NCBI GenBank assembly: GCA_003140705.1
Contig: PLKU01000080.1
Coordinates: forward strand, 1-16,200
Source: Acidobacteriaceae bacterium
Lineage (GTDB): Bacteria > Acidobacteriota > Terriglobia > Terriglobales > Acidobacteriaceae
Direction: 5' to 3'
Length of the DNA: 16,200 nt
Made by a program: the position numbers and the translations under genes. Below are positions 1-7,172 of this stretch, piece by piece. Numbering within the stretch: the first letter of the stretch is position 1; every line of letters starts with the position of its first letter. The notes beneath the pieces are model-generated. The model worked only from the letters and a program-made list of their open reading frames with translations, did not search any database and was not told the origin of the DNA.

Positions 1-3000
1 GAGAACACGGAGGAAGTTGCCTATCAAGGTCTCGCCGTGAATGGCCTCGGCTCAACTCCGTACAACATCTCGGTCGGGGGCACGGACTTCGACATTCTCT
101 ACAGCAACTTCCCGACAAGCTTCACCACTTACGTTGACCTTAGTAATACGTTACCCAACCATCGCAGCGCGCTTGCGTACATTCCCGAAGAGCCGTGGAA
201 CGATTCCACCTATCCCAACACCAACCTTTCCCAGAACAAGCCGCAGTCAGCCTACTCAGGAAATCAGAGTGACAACGATATTGTGGCTGGCGGCGGAGGC
301 ATCAGCACGGTCTACCCTGTGCCGGTATGGCAATCCAGCTTCGCGTCAGGCAATGGACGCAACCTGCCTGATGTCTCCTTCCTGGCCGGGGACGGGTTTT
401 ACGGAGCAGTTTGGGGCCTGTGCACTGACATGGACTCAGTTGGAGCAGACTGTGCTGCGGGCGCAACAGGCAATAATTTCAATCTGACCGGCGTTGGAGG
501 AACCTCTGCATCTGCGCCCACCTTCGCCGGCATGCTGGCGCTGGTCAAGCAGAAGACCGGAACTCGCCTTGGTCAGGCTGACTATGCGCTTTACGATCTG
601 GCAAAGTCCAGCTACAACATCGTGTTTAATGACGTGACAACCGGGGACAATTCGGTCAATTGCCTGATCAACTACAGCGGATGCAGCCTCAATTCATCCG
701 GCTATGGCTTTATGAACGGCTACAACGCCACTCCAGGTTATGACCGGGCCAGCGGACTGGGTAGCGTGATTGCAACCCATATGGTGAGTAACTGGCCGAG
801 CTCGAGTTTCACCGCCACAGCATCATCTCTCCAACTCAATGGCGCAACCAGTTCTCTGAACATTACACACGGCCAAAGTGTCACAGTGGCTACCAGTGTG
901 ACAAGCACTGGCGGCACACCCACCGGGGAGGTGGCGCTGGTCGATAACCTGAGTCCAGCACTGCTACCGAACAACGAAAGCATTGCAGACTTTTCGCTAA
1001 ACAGAGGGGCCGCTTCCGGCACCACCAATTCCCTTCCGGGCGGAGCTTACAACGTCGCTGCACATTACGGCGGGAGCACTACCTTTGCGGCCAGCGATTC
1101 CAACGCAATTCCCGTCACGGTCAGCGCCGAAAGCAGCACTACGTCCCTGAAGGTTGCAGGCTACTACGACCCAGCCACGGGCAAGGCTGCGGCCACTCCG
1201 TATTACGGATTCATCTTTCTTATCGATGCGCAGCCCTACGGCAACAGCGCTCCGGCCGCAAACCCGAATGGCGCAGCCACCGGGACAATCACCTTCAAAA
1301 GCGGCAGCAAAACGCTGGGCACTGCCCCGCTCGCCAGCGACGGCATTGCAGAGTTGCAAAATTCCTTGATACCGGGCGGGACCACTAGCCTCACCGCGTC
1401 CTTCCCCGGAGACGCAAGCTTCCAAGCAAGCACCAGTGCAGCGTATCCGTTCACGGTCACTCCGGCGGTCACCGCTCTGAGCACGCAATACAACCATTTA
1501 ACGTCCCCGGTTTCCTTGACTGTCACTCTTACGGCCGACAGCATGGGCGTTGCGCCCACTGGCACAATTACATTCATGAATGGTTCGACCGCCCTCGGAA
1601 CGGCACCGATGACAGGCACGGCGGCTACCGGCACTTCGCCTGCAAGCGGTACTGCTACATTTTCGACTGCAAGTCTGCCGGCTGGGACCTACAACATTGT
1701 GGCCGTGTACGGCGGAGACGGCAATTATGCCGGCTCCTCAGCGCCCGCGATATCCTTTACGTCTTATCCTGCCAACACTCCGGTTATCGTTGCTCCTTCT
1801 TCCAACGTCATCTTTGAAAATCAACCGCTGCAAGTGACGGTTACGCCAATTCCAGTGACCGGCCTTCCGCTGCCGACGGGATCTGTGACGCTTGTCGCAA
1901 CTGGTCTTGCCACACGCACCGCGAACCTTGTGAATGGGACAGTCACCTTCAGCTTCGCGACAAACATCCTGCCACTCGGAAGCGTAGGGTTTACGGCGTC
2001 CTACAGTGGCGATTCCTATTACGTCTCGAATACCGGCAGTGCAACTGTCACAGTGAACTCATCGGGCACAATTAAGCCGACAGTCTCTGTAAACGCACCC
2101 ACCACGACTGTGAACTATCCGATCACCGTTGGGGTAACCGTCAGCGGCCCCACTGGAAGTCCGGTTCCTACCGGCACAGTGCAGCTCTCAACCCTCTATA
2201 CAGGGAATGTTGTATCGTTGGCGAACGGCTCAGGATCCTTCACCTACCAAGCAACCAGCCTGTCAGGCGGCCCGAACGCCATTACAGCTACCTACCCCGG
2301 CGACTCGAACTACACCGGCGGCAGCGCCAAGGCAGTTGTGACCGTCATTGCATCTCCATCAATTCAATTCTTGCCATCTTACCCAACCATTACTGCAACC
2401 CAACCTCTAACGACAACCATCACCGTCAGCGGTCCTGCGGGAACGGCAACCCCCACGGGCACGGTGAGCCTTTCCAGCGGAACATACACATCGCCTCCGG
2501 CGCAGTTGACCGCCGGATCGGCAAGCGTCACGATTCCAGCGAGCACGCTGCCGGCTGGAAGTGATATGGTCATCGCCTCTTATAGCGGGGACTCCAACTT
2601 TATTCCAGGCACCAACAACGAAATCGTGACTGTGACAGCCATCCAGCCGCCGGGCCTGACCATTACCGGATCGGGGGTGATCATCCCCGGACCCGGTGTC
2701 GCGACTGGTAACACTTCGACCATCACCCTGACCCCTAGCGGAGGATTCACAGGCAGTGTTGCGCTAACTGCGGCCATCACCTCCAGTCCAGCCGGCGCCA
2801 TTGACACGCCTACCTTGGGCTTCGGTTCCACCAGCCCGGTCAGCATCACGGGGAGCACAGCGGGGACAGCCACTCTGACCGTATCTACTACGGTGCCCTT
2901 CTCAAGCTGTTCCGCTGCCAATGTCGGCCCAAAGAGATTTCCCTGGTTCGCGGGGGGCAGCACCATTTTGGCTTGCGTGCTGCTTTTTGGCATTCCGGCC

Positions 3001-3204
3001 CACCGACGCAGGTGGCGCGCCATCGTCGGAATGCTTGTGTTGTTCCTCGTTATCATCAACAGCGCTGTGGCGTGCGGCGGTAGCGGAGTAACCTGCAACA
3101 ACGTCTTGATCGGGGGCACGACGGTGGGAACCTACACGATCACCGTAACCGGTACCTCAGGCGCGACCACATCGACGGGAATGGTCAATCTTACCGTTCA
3201 ATAG
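1..3204 (+). CDS. S53 (sedolisin/kumamolisin-type) serine peptidase with Ig-like repeat tail, 5' partial
   Basis: The frame is open to the left edge, so the signal peptide, propeptide and the catalytic Glu/Asp side are missing. What is present is the C-terminal part of an S53 catalytic domain: the NISVGGTDF block (about 70-96), the PDVSFLA block, the catalytic serine motif GGTSASAP (Ser codon 505-507), and the calcium-site pattern FNDVTTGDN followed by GYDRASGLGS (to about 770). S53 enzymes are secreted acid-active endopeptidases. About 600 residues of Ig-like repeats follow (808-2640), then a Gly/Thr/Ser-rich terminal domain. This is interrupted at about 2941-3075 by two hydrophobic segments flanking an HRRRWR loop. 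The last beta-type segment ends at the TAG. Inferred role: cell-surface or secreted protein degradation. The family is clear; the substrate is unknown. Confidence 0.9.
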   Translation, partial: ENTEEVAYQGLAVNGLGSTPYNISVGGTDFDILYSNFPTSFTTYVDLSNTLPNHRSALAYIPEEPWNDSTYPNTNLSQNKPQSAYSGNQSDNDIVAGGGGISTVYPVPVWQSSFASGNGRNLPDVSFLAGDGFYGAVWGLCTDMDSVGADCAAGATGNNFNLTGVGGTSASAPTFAGMLALVKQKTGTRLGQADYALYDLAKSSYNIVFNDVTTGDNSVNCLINYSGCSLNSSGYGFMNGYNATPGYDRASGLGSVIATHMVSNWPSSSFTATASSLQLNGATSSLNITHGQSVTVATSVTSTGGTPTGEVALVDNLSPALLPNNESIADFSLNRGAASGTTNSLPGGAYNVAAHYGGSTTFAASDSNAIPVTVSAESSTTSLKVAGYYDPATGKAAATPYYGFIFLIDAQPYGNSAPAANPNGAATGTITFKSGSKTLGTAPLASDGIAELQNSLIPGGTTSLTASFPGDASFQASTSAAYPFTVTPAVTALSTQYNHLTSPVSLTVTLTADSMGVAPTGTITFMNGSTALGTAPMTGTAATGTSPASGTATFSTASLPAGTYNIVAVYGGDGNYAGSSAPAISFTSYPANTPVIVAPSSNVIFENQPLQVTVTPIPVTGLPLPTGSVTLVATGLATRTANLVNGTVTFSFATNILPLGSVGFTASYSGDSYYVSNTGSATVTVNSSGTIKPTVSVNAPTTTVNYPITVGVTVSGPTGSPVPTGTVQLSTLYTGNVVSLANGSGSFTYQATSLSGGPNAITATYPGDSNYTGGSAKAVVTVIASPSIQFLPSYPTITATQPLTTTITVSGPAGTATPTGTVSLSSGTYTSPPAQLTAGSASVTIPASTLPAGSDMVIASYSGDSNFIPGTNNEIVTVTAIQPPGLTITGSGVIIPGPGVATGNTSTITLTPSGGFTGSVALTAAITSSPAGAIDTPTLGFGSTSPVSITGSTAGTATLTVSTTVPFSSCSAANVGPKRFPWFAGGSTILACVLLFGIPAHRRRWRAIVGMLVLFLVIINSAVACGGSGVTCNNVLIGGTTVGTYTITVTGTSGATTSTGMVNLTVQ
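808..2640 (+). repeat. Six tandem divergent Ig-like (Big_3-type) repeats inside the S53 peptidase
   Basis: Seen at protein level, not as DNA repeats. Units of roughly 95-110 residues begin near 808, 1132, 1468, 1774, 2068 and 2356. Each carries a PTG-T/E-V/I strand in its first half and ends with a Y-x-G-D-x-N/S-Y/F signature (for example YGGDGNY, YSGDSYY, YPGDSNY, YSGDSNF). The first unit is the most degenerate (HYGGSTTF) and the second carries FPGDASF. Such repeats usually act as stalks or adhesive spacers in surface proteins. Because the units diverge, they look like old duplications rather than a recent expansion. Confidence 0.8.
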
Positions 3205-3269
3205 ATTCACAGGCTGAATCGGTCAGCTCGTGAGCGATTCAATGGCGATACATCTCCAATAGTGCAAAC
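3205..3269. other. Short convergent intergenic gap with a weak inverted repeat
   Basis: The protease and the GH15-like gene converge here. An imperfect hairpin can be drawn: gaatc (3216-3220) with gattc (3236-3240) around gctc/gagc, with a five-base bulge. There is no clear T-run on either strand, so a terminator role is only possible. Confidence 0.3.
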
Positions 3270-5198
3270 TCAATGCCGGTTCCGCAATTCTTCACGATCC
3301 AGAACGTGAAGGATGTAGGCTCCCGCGCCGTACCCCACCATGGGCATGGCTCCCGTTGGATCGCCCACTTCTCCCGGGAACAGGCGGCAGGGCACAGCAA
3401 CATACATTTCCGGGATCAGGTTGTGATCGGCAGCAGCCTTGTCGACGATGCGTTTGAGAATCGCATCTGCTTCAACATTTCTGCCCTGGCGCCGATACAC
3501 TTCAGCCAGGCTGAGATCGACAAACAAGAATTCCTGCTTCTCGTACCAATATTCAAAGATCGCCGGATCCGTGTACGTGCTGCGAACGCGTCTGTAGCCA
3601 CCGGAATCCACCTTCAAAAGGGCCATTCTTTCCACGGTGTCGCGGATGACAGCGGGATCGGTCACGATACCGAAGTTGATGATTGCCAGCAGGGCTCCAT
3701 CAATATCGTTCTTCACACCTTCTTCCAATGTGCCATGAAGCGTTCCTCCACGGATGAAGGCTGCATTGAATCCCTTCTCCAGGAAAGCGACGTTTTTCAG
3801 GATCTCGGTTCGCGTCGGTTCGTCACCCGTCTGCCGAGCCGTTTCCGCAAAGTTGCGCAAGCCCACTATGGCTGCAGCCGTGGAGAAGGCGAAATGCTTC
3901 GCATCTTTCTGGTGCTCCTCCCATATCGACGTATCCGTCGCGACGATCAAGCCCTGACCGTACTTCTCCATGTTTGCCAACAGTGGCTTCACCACAAATT
4001 CTCTGGCACTTTCGTAGACTTTATCGCGATAGGTTGGGAGCCGGAGCAACGCGGAGTCGTTGTATTGTCGCTCATACTCGCCGAGGACCCACAGCGCGAG
4101 ACCCCAATCGTCAAACTCGATGTTGGTATTTCCCTCCATGGTAAAAAATGGCTCTTCAGCTCCATTACCGAAATAGCGGACCACAGAGATCTGGTAATCC
4201 GCGCCTTGTGTCTGCGCACGCATCTTTCCCGTGGGCTGCGCGTTGAAATAAGCCAGCAGCGCGGCCCGCGCCTCATCTCTGTGTCCCATTCGTGCCAGCG
4301 CGACTGTTGCATATGCCATGTCACGCGCCCACGGAGTGAACCAAACCCCGTCAGGCAAACTGGCAATAATCAGTCCGCTGCCGTTTCGTCCGGGACGGTT
4401 GGGCTCGCGACTCTGCGCCATGCGAAGCACAACCTCGCTTTGCCTCCATACGTGGCGTTCCGTCTCGTCCGTAAAGTGAACAGCCGGCTTCACGCGCCAA
4501 CGCTCAATCTCTGCAACCTCCCGCTTGGCCAACGCGTGCGGCGCCAGTCCTCCTCGCCAGCGTTCAAACGCACTTGCAGCCTCTTCCAGTTCGCCATCGC
4601 TTTCAACTGACACAAGTGCCCACGCCTGGCTGGCGGCCAGAACCTGCTTCGGTTGCGCCGAAACAGTCCGCCTCGTGCCCAGCGGGATCAACAGCAACGA
4701 CTCCTTGACATCTTCGAATTTCAGGAGCTGCATCTCAGCGCCAAGCATCCGCACTATTTTTTGAGACTTAACCGGGTGGCTCCATTCGACATGCAAACTG
4801 CCGCTTCGCGCTGCTGCAGGACCGGGTTCCCAGCTGATTACCAAGGCCGCCTGCTGCAAGCCAAATGGCATAAAGAAGAATCCCTCGCCATCAGCGGTCT
4901 TGGTGTGGATCACCTGCGAATCGTCCTCATACTCCGAAGACACGCTTTGCGCGAATCCGCTGCCCCCGCGAATCTCCTTGATGAAGTTGGCGGTCTCTAC
5001 GCCCTCGCTCAGCGGATTACTTTCATCCGGCTGCGCAAAACTGTAGGGATGCGCATAGAACTTGCTCAACGTGCCCGTCTGCGGCGAGACCACCGCAAAT
5101 CCAAATCCATTGCCGGTGACAAGGTTCGTCGCAGCGGCGGGAAGAGATGCCAGCAGGCCGGCACACACGGCTGAGGCAAGATAACGAGTGAGACGCAT
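3270..5198 (-). CDS. Secreted GH15-like (six-hairpin) glycoside hydrolase
   Basis: The 642-residue protein starts at the ATG at 5198. From there a classical signal peptide is read (MRLTRY, then a hydrophobic core, then SLPAAA before TNLVTG). A longer reading to 5417 would run into mutM and has no signal character. After an N-terminal beta-rich region (about residues 25-270) comes an alpha/alpha-barrel-like domain with GH15 landmarks: FTPWARDMAY, the general-acid motif IWEE (E427/E428, codons 3915-3920) and a second glutamate in IPEMY (E597, codon 3408-3410), followed by a GYGAGAYI stretch where GH15 enzymes have their final helix. Family knowledge: inverting exo-hydrolysis of alpha-glucosides (glucoamylase, glucodextranase, trehalase types). 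The exact substrate cannot be told. It is transcribed divergently from mutM; the sequence before the start has only a GGGTGGG run as a possible ribosome site. Confidence 0.85.
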   Translation of the reverse strand: MRLTRYLASAVCAGLLASLPAAATNLVTGNGFGFAVVSPQTGTLSKFYAHPYSFAQPDESNPLSEGVETANFIKEIRGGSGFAQSVSSEYEDDSQVIHTKTADGEGFFFMPFGLQQAALVISWEPGPAAARSGSLHVEWSHPVKSQKIVRMLGAEMQLLKFEDVKESLLLIPLGTRRTVSAQPKQVLAASQAWALVSVESDGELEEAASAFERWRGGLAPHALAKREVAEIERWRVKPAVHFTDETERHVWRQSEVVLRMAQSREPNRPGRNGSGLIIASLPDGVWFTPWARDMAYATVALARMGHRDEARAALLAYFNAQPTGKMRAQTQGADYQISVVRYFGNGAEEPFFTMEGNTNIEFDDWGLALWVLGEYERQYNDSALLRLPTYRDKVYESAREFVVKPLLANMEKYGQGLIVATDTSIWEEHQKDAKHFAFSTAAAIVGLRNFAETARQTGDEPTRTEILKNVAFLEKGFNAAFIRGGTLHGTLEEGVKNDIDGALLAIINFGIVTDPAVIRDTVERMALLKVDSGGYRRVRSTYTDPAIFEYWYEKQEFLFVDLSLAEVYRRQGRNVEADAILKRIVDKAAADHNLIPEMYVAVPCRLFPGEVGDPTGAMPMVGYGAGAYILHVLDREELRNRH

Positions 5199-5279
5199 GG
5201 CCCACCCAGTGTCGACCAAGCATCTGCATTCTGCAACTGGCGGCCGGGCACTGACAGCGAACACAGGCTGACGAGCCTC

Positions 5280-5285
5280 TACAAT
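5280..5285 (+). promoter_or_regulatory. Candidate -10 element (TACAAT) for a leaderless mutM transcript
   Basis: TACAAT matches the sigma-70 -10 consensus at 5 of 6 bases and ends exactly 6 nt before the mutM ATG. This would put the transcription start at or next to the A of the start codon. No purine-rich ribosome site lies in front of mutM. I see no good -35 at 16-18 nt; ctgaca at 5251-5256 is 23 nt away. The call rests on position and on the same arrangement at 9704 and 13548. Confidence 0.4.
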
Positions 5286-5291
5286 AGATCG

Positions 5292-6185
5292 ATGCCAGAG
5301 CTTCCTGAGGTGGAAACGATTGCCCGTGGCGTTCACGATCGGATTCGTGGAGATCGCATTACACAAGCCTGGTTCAGCAGTCATCGGGAACCCTTCAAAA
5401 CACCACCGGCACGACAAGCCAAAGCGCTTGAGGGACGCATCATCTTAAACGTGCATCGCGACGGCAAGCACATTGTTTGCGAGCTAGGGCCAAGGGTCGA
5501 GGAAGCGACTACTGCCTCGACCCTGGACGTAATCTCAGGCAAGAAAAAAACAAGAATCGCGCTGACGACAAAGCCGGAGGCGCAATGGATTGTGCATCTG
5601 GGAATGACAGGGCGCTTGCTCGTCACCACCCCCGACGGCCAAGTTGCCGCTCATACACATGCCAGGCTGAGCCTGGCCAGTGGACGCGAACTACGATTTG
5701 TGGACCCGCGCCGCTTTGGGCGGCTTGAGTTCCGTGACCTGGGTAAGGCCACAAGCTTCAGTGCTGCCGGTGCAGAACCGCTGACGATTGGCGCCGAGGA
5801 ATTCGTAGCCCTCTTTCGGGCCAGAAAACTATGCATCAAGGCCGCGCTGCTCAACCAGACCTTGCTGTCCGGCGTGGGCAACATCTATGCGGATGAAAGC
5901 CTGTTTCGTGCCGGTATCCGGCCGAGGAGGAGCGCAGGGAGACTCAGCAAGGCCGAACTGGAACGGCTGCGGCTCAATCTTCGTGAAGTCCTGCAGCACG
6001 CAATTCGGCTGGGAGGTTCGTCGGTCTCAGATTACGTCGATGCAGATGGGGCGCGCGGATTTTTCCAGCTTGAGCACTGTGTCTACCTGCGTACCGGCCT
6101 TCCCTGCCTGATGTGCGGGACCCCGATACGGCGCACATTGGTGGCCGGCAGAGGAACCCATTTCTGCCCAAAGTGCCAACACTGA
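5292..6185 (+). CDS. mutM: Formamidopyrimidine-DNA glycosylase (Fpg/MutM)
   Basis: Base-excision repair glycosylase and AP lyase that removes 8-oxoguanine and formamidopyrimidines in the cytoplasm. The N-terminus MPELPEVET gives the Pro2 nucleophile and Glu3; the start is fixed because Pro must follow Met. K59 in DGKHI matches the family's catalytic-region lysine. HLGMTG, DPRRFG and the LSGVGNIYADESLF helix-two-turn-helix block are intact. The C-terminal zinc finger has C272, C275, C292 and C295 with 16 residues between pairs, and the GRGTHFCPKCQ end carries the conserved Arg. At 297 residues it is longer than the E. coli enzyme (269). The excess is about 30 residues between the CEL strand and WIVHLG (roughly residues 66-98), rich in Lys/Thr. 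No ribosome site is visible, and a TACAAT box lies 6 nt upstream. Confidence 0.97.
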   Translation: MPELPEVETIARGVHDRIRGDRITQAWFSSHREPFKTPPARQAKALEGRIILNVHRDGKHIVCELGPRVEEATTASTLDVISGKKKTRIALTTKPEAQWIVHLGMTGRLLVTTPDGQVAAHTHARLSLASGRELRFVDPRRFGRLEFRDLGKATSFSAAGAEPLTIGAEEFVALFRARKLCIKAALLNQTLLSGVGNIYADESLFRAGIRPRRSAGRLSKAELERLRLNLREVLQHAIRLGGSSVSDYVDADGARGFFQLEHCVYLRTGLPCLMCGTPIRRTLVAGRGTHFCPKCQH

Positions 6186-7172
6186 CGCCCAATTCTATGG
6201 TTTTTTGAATTAATTCTTATCAGACCTTCCAGAATATAGACAAATAAACAGAAGTAAATCCTGTAAGTAGTTGAAATAAATAAGCGATAGGAACGGCAGA
6301 CGAATTGCTGCAACTAAAGTGCCAGTGATGTACCGGCTGCTGGATACAAGTCCGGCCAGCCCAAATAACAGCAGACACCCGGCAAGAGCATCCGCAAATA
6401 AAGCGGCCCTGAATATGGGAATTACCGGCAGGGATAGTCTGTAGTAGGCGCGGTGGAAAATCCACCGTCCACAAGGTATTTGGGAGGCCAGTGACCAGCG
6501 CAGGACAGCGAAACGCCACTCCATTGGAGTGGCGTTTCTTGCGTTTGGCCGTTCAGTGAGTCGGTTCTTACCCGGATTACGCACCGAGGTACCCGCAAAG
6601 TGCACTTGCCAGCCGTGGCGCTTCACTGTAGTATCGGAAATGCTTATCAAGCGGCTGATGCGAGCCACCCGAGACGGGTAGAGCGAGCTCGCCGCCGAGC
6701 ATGGAAGTTTTGCCGCACCGGTTCAACCCATTAAAAACGGCAAGCGACGAAAACTCCTATAGGAAGGGCATTACCCGGGGGAAAGCACGAACCGCACCCT
6801 ATCGATCTCTGAAAAGGGGTCGACCAGGTGCTCCTTAAACGGGGCTGGCGTCAGGATGGAACTTGCCTCAATGGTTCCCGTAATTCCTGTGTGCAGGGCG
6901 GCAGGGCTCTAGGGCATCGTGGTACATTGCGTTCTGAAATCCGTTCCCCGGCATTTTGCCCGCTGCTCTACAACGATTGAACCGCCAGCCGTCGCGTTCC
7001 CCGTCCAGAATTGGACAGGCGGCAGGCAAGACTGAAGCTCAGCGCTCCGCTCAGGGCCGGCCACTCATTGGCTGGACTTGAAGCGAAAAACAGCAGGAAG
7101 CGCATAGACCATGACACTAAAACCACCGGGAAGCGCAATGCACCAGATTGCAAAGTGCCAGGAAGTACAAGC
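6186..7172. other. Gene-poor interval of about 1 kb with AT-rich patch and hairpins
   Basis: No reading frame here looks like a recognisable protein. The stretch at about 6195-6300 is distinctly AT-rich compared with the flanking genes. Clean hairpins occur at 6451-6467 (cggtgga / tccaccg, AAA loop), at 6511-6537 (terminator, listed separately) and at 6660-6692 (gcgagc / gctcgc enclosing acccg / cgggt). A palindrome TCCTATAGGA sits at 6755-6764. The minus strand can encode a 152-residue frame (6210-6668) whose last 75 residues are hydrophobic, but it spans the terminator hairpin and I do not recognise it. The interval could hold the 5' region of the next gene, a small RNA, or decayed coding DNA. 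I did not recognise tRNA, tmRNA, SRP RNA, RNase P RNA or a known riboswitch. Confidence 0.5.
6511..6545 (+). terminator. Strong intrinsic terminator-like hairpin
   Basis: A perfect 12-bp stem, aaacgccactcc (6511-6522) pairing with ggagtggcgttt (6526-6537), closes an ATT loop and is followed by cttgcgttt. The plus-strand tail is T-richer than the minus-strand tail, so termination of a rightward transcript is more likely. The nearest known plus-strand gene, mutM, ends 325 bases upstream. Either mutM has a long 3' UTR or an unannotated transcript ends here. Confidence 0.65.

Noticed and set aside
808..2640. Ig-like repeats as a DNA tandem repeat or recombination hotspot
   Set aside because: The units are similar only at protein level; no long near-identical DNA stretches were seen between them.
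3216..3240. Inverted repeat between the convergent protease and GH15-like genes as intrinsic terminator
   Set aside because: Needs a five-base bulge and a two-base loop, and neither strand has a T-run.
3273..4610. 445-residue plus-strand open frame opposite the GH15-like gene
   Set aside because: It is fully antisense to a gene with signal peptide and catalytic motifs, has no recognisable domain, no ribosome site, and a His/Arg/Ser composition typical of shadow frames.
6210..6668. 152-residue minus-strand open frame as a complete gene
   Set aside because: It starts at a GTG without ribosome site, crosses the perfect terminator hairpin at 6511-6537, and only its hydrophobic end looks protein-like. 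Kept as a low-interest finding, not as a CDS.
6660..6900. Riboswitch, 6S RNA, SRP RNA, RNase P RNA or tmRNA in the gap before 7173
   Set aside because: I looked for the conserved cores of these RNAs and found none; only generic hairpins are present.
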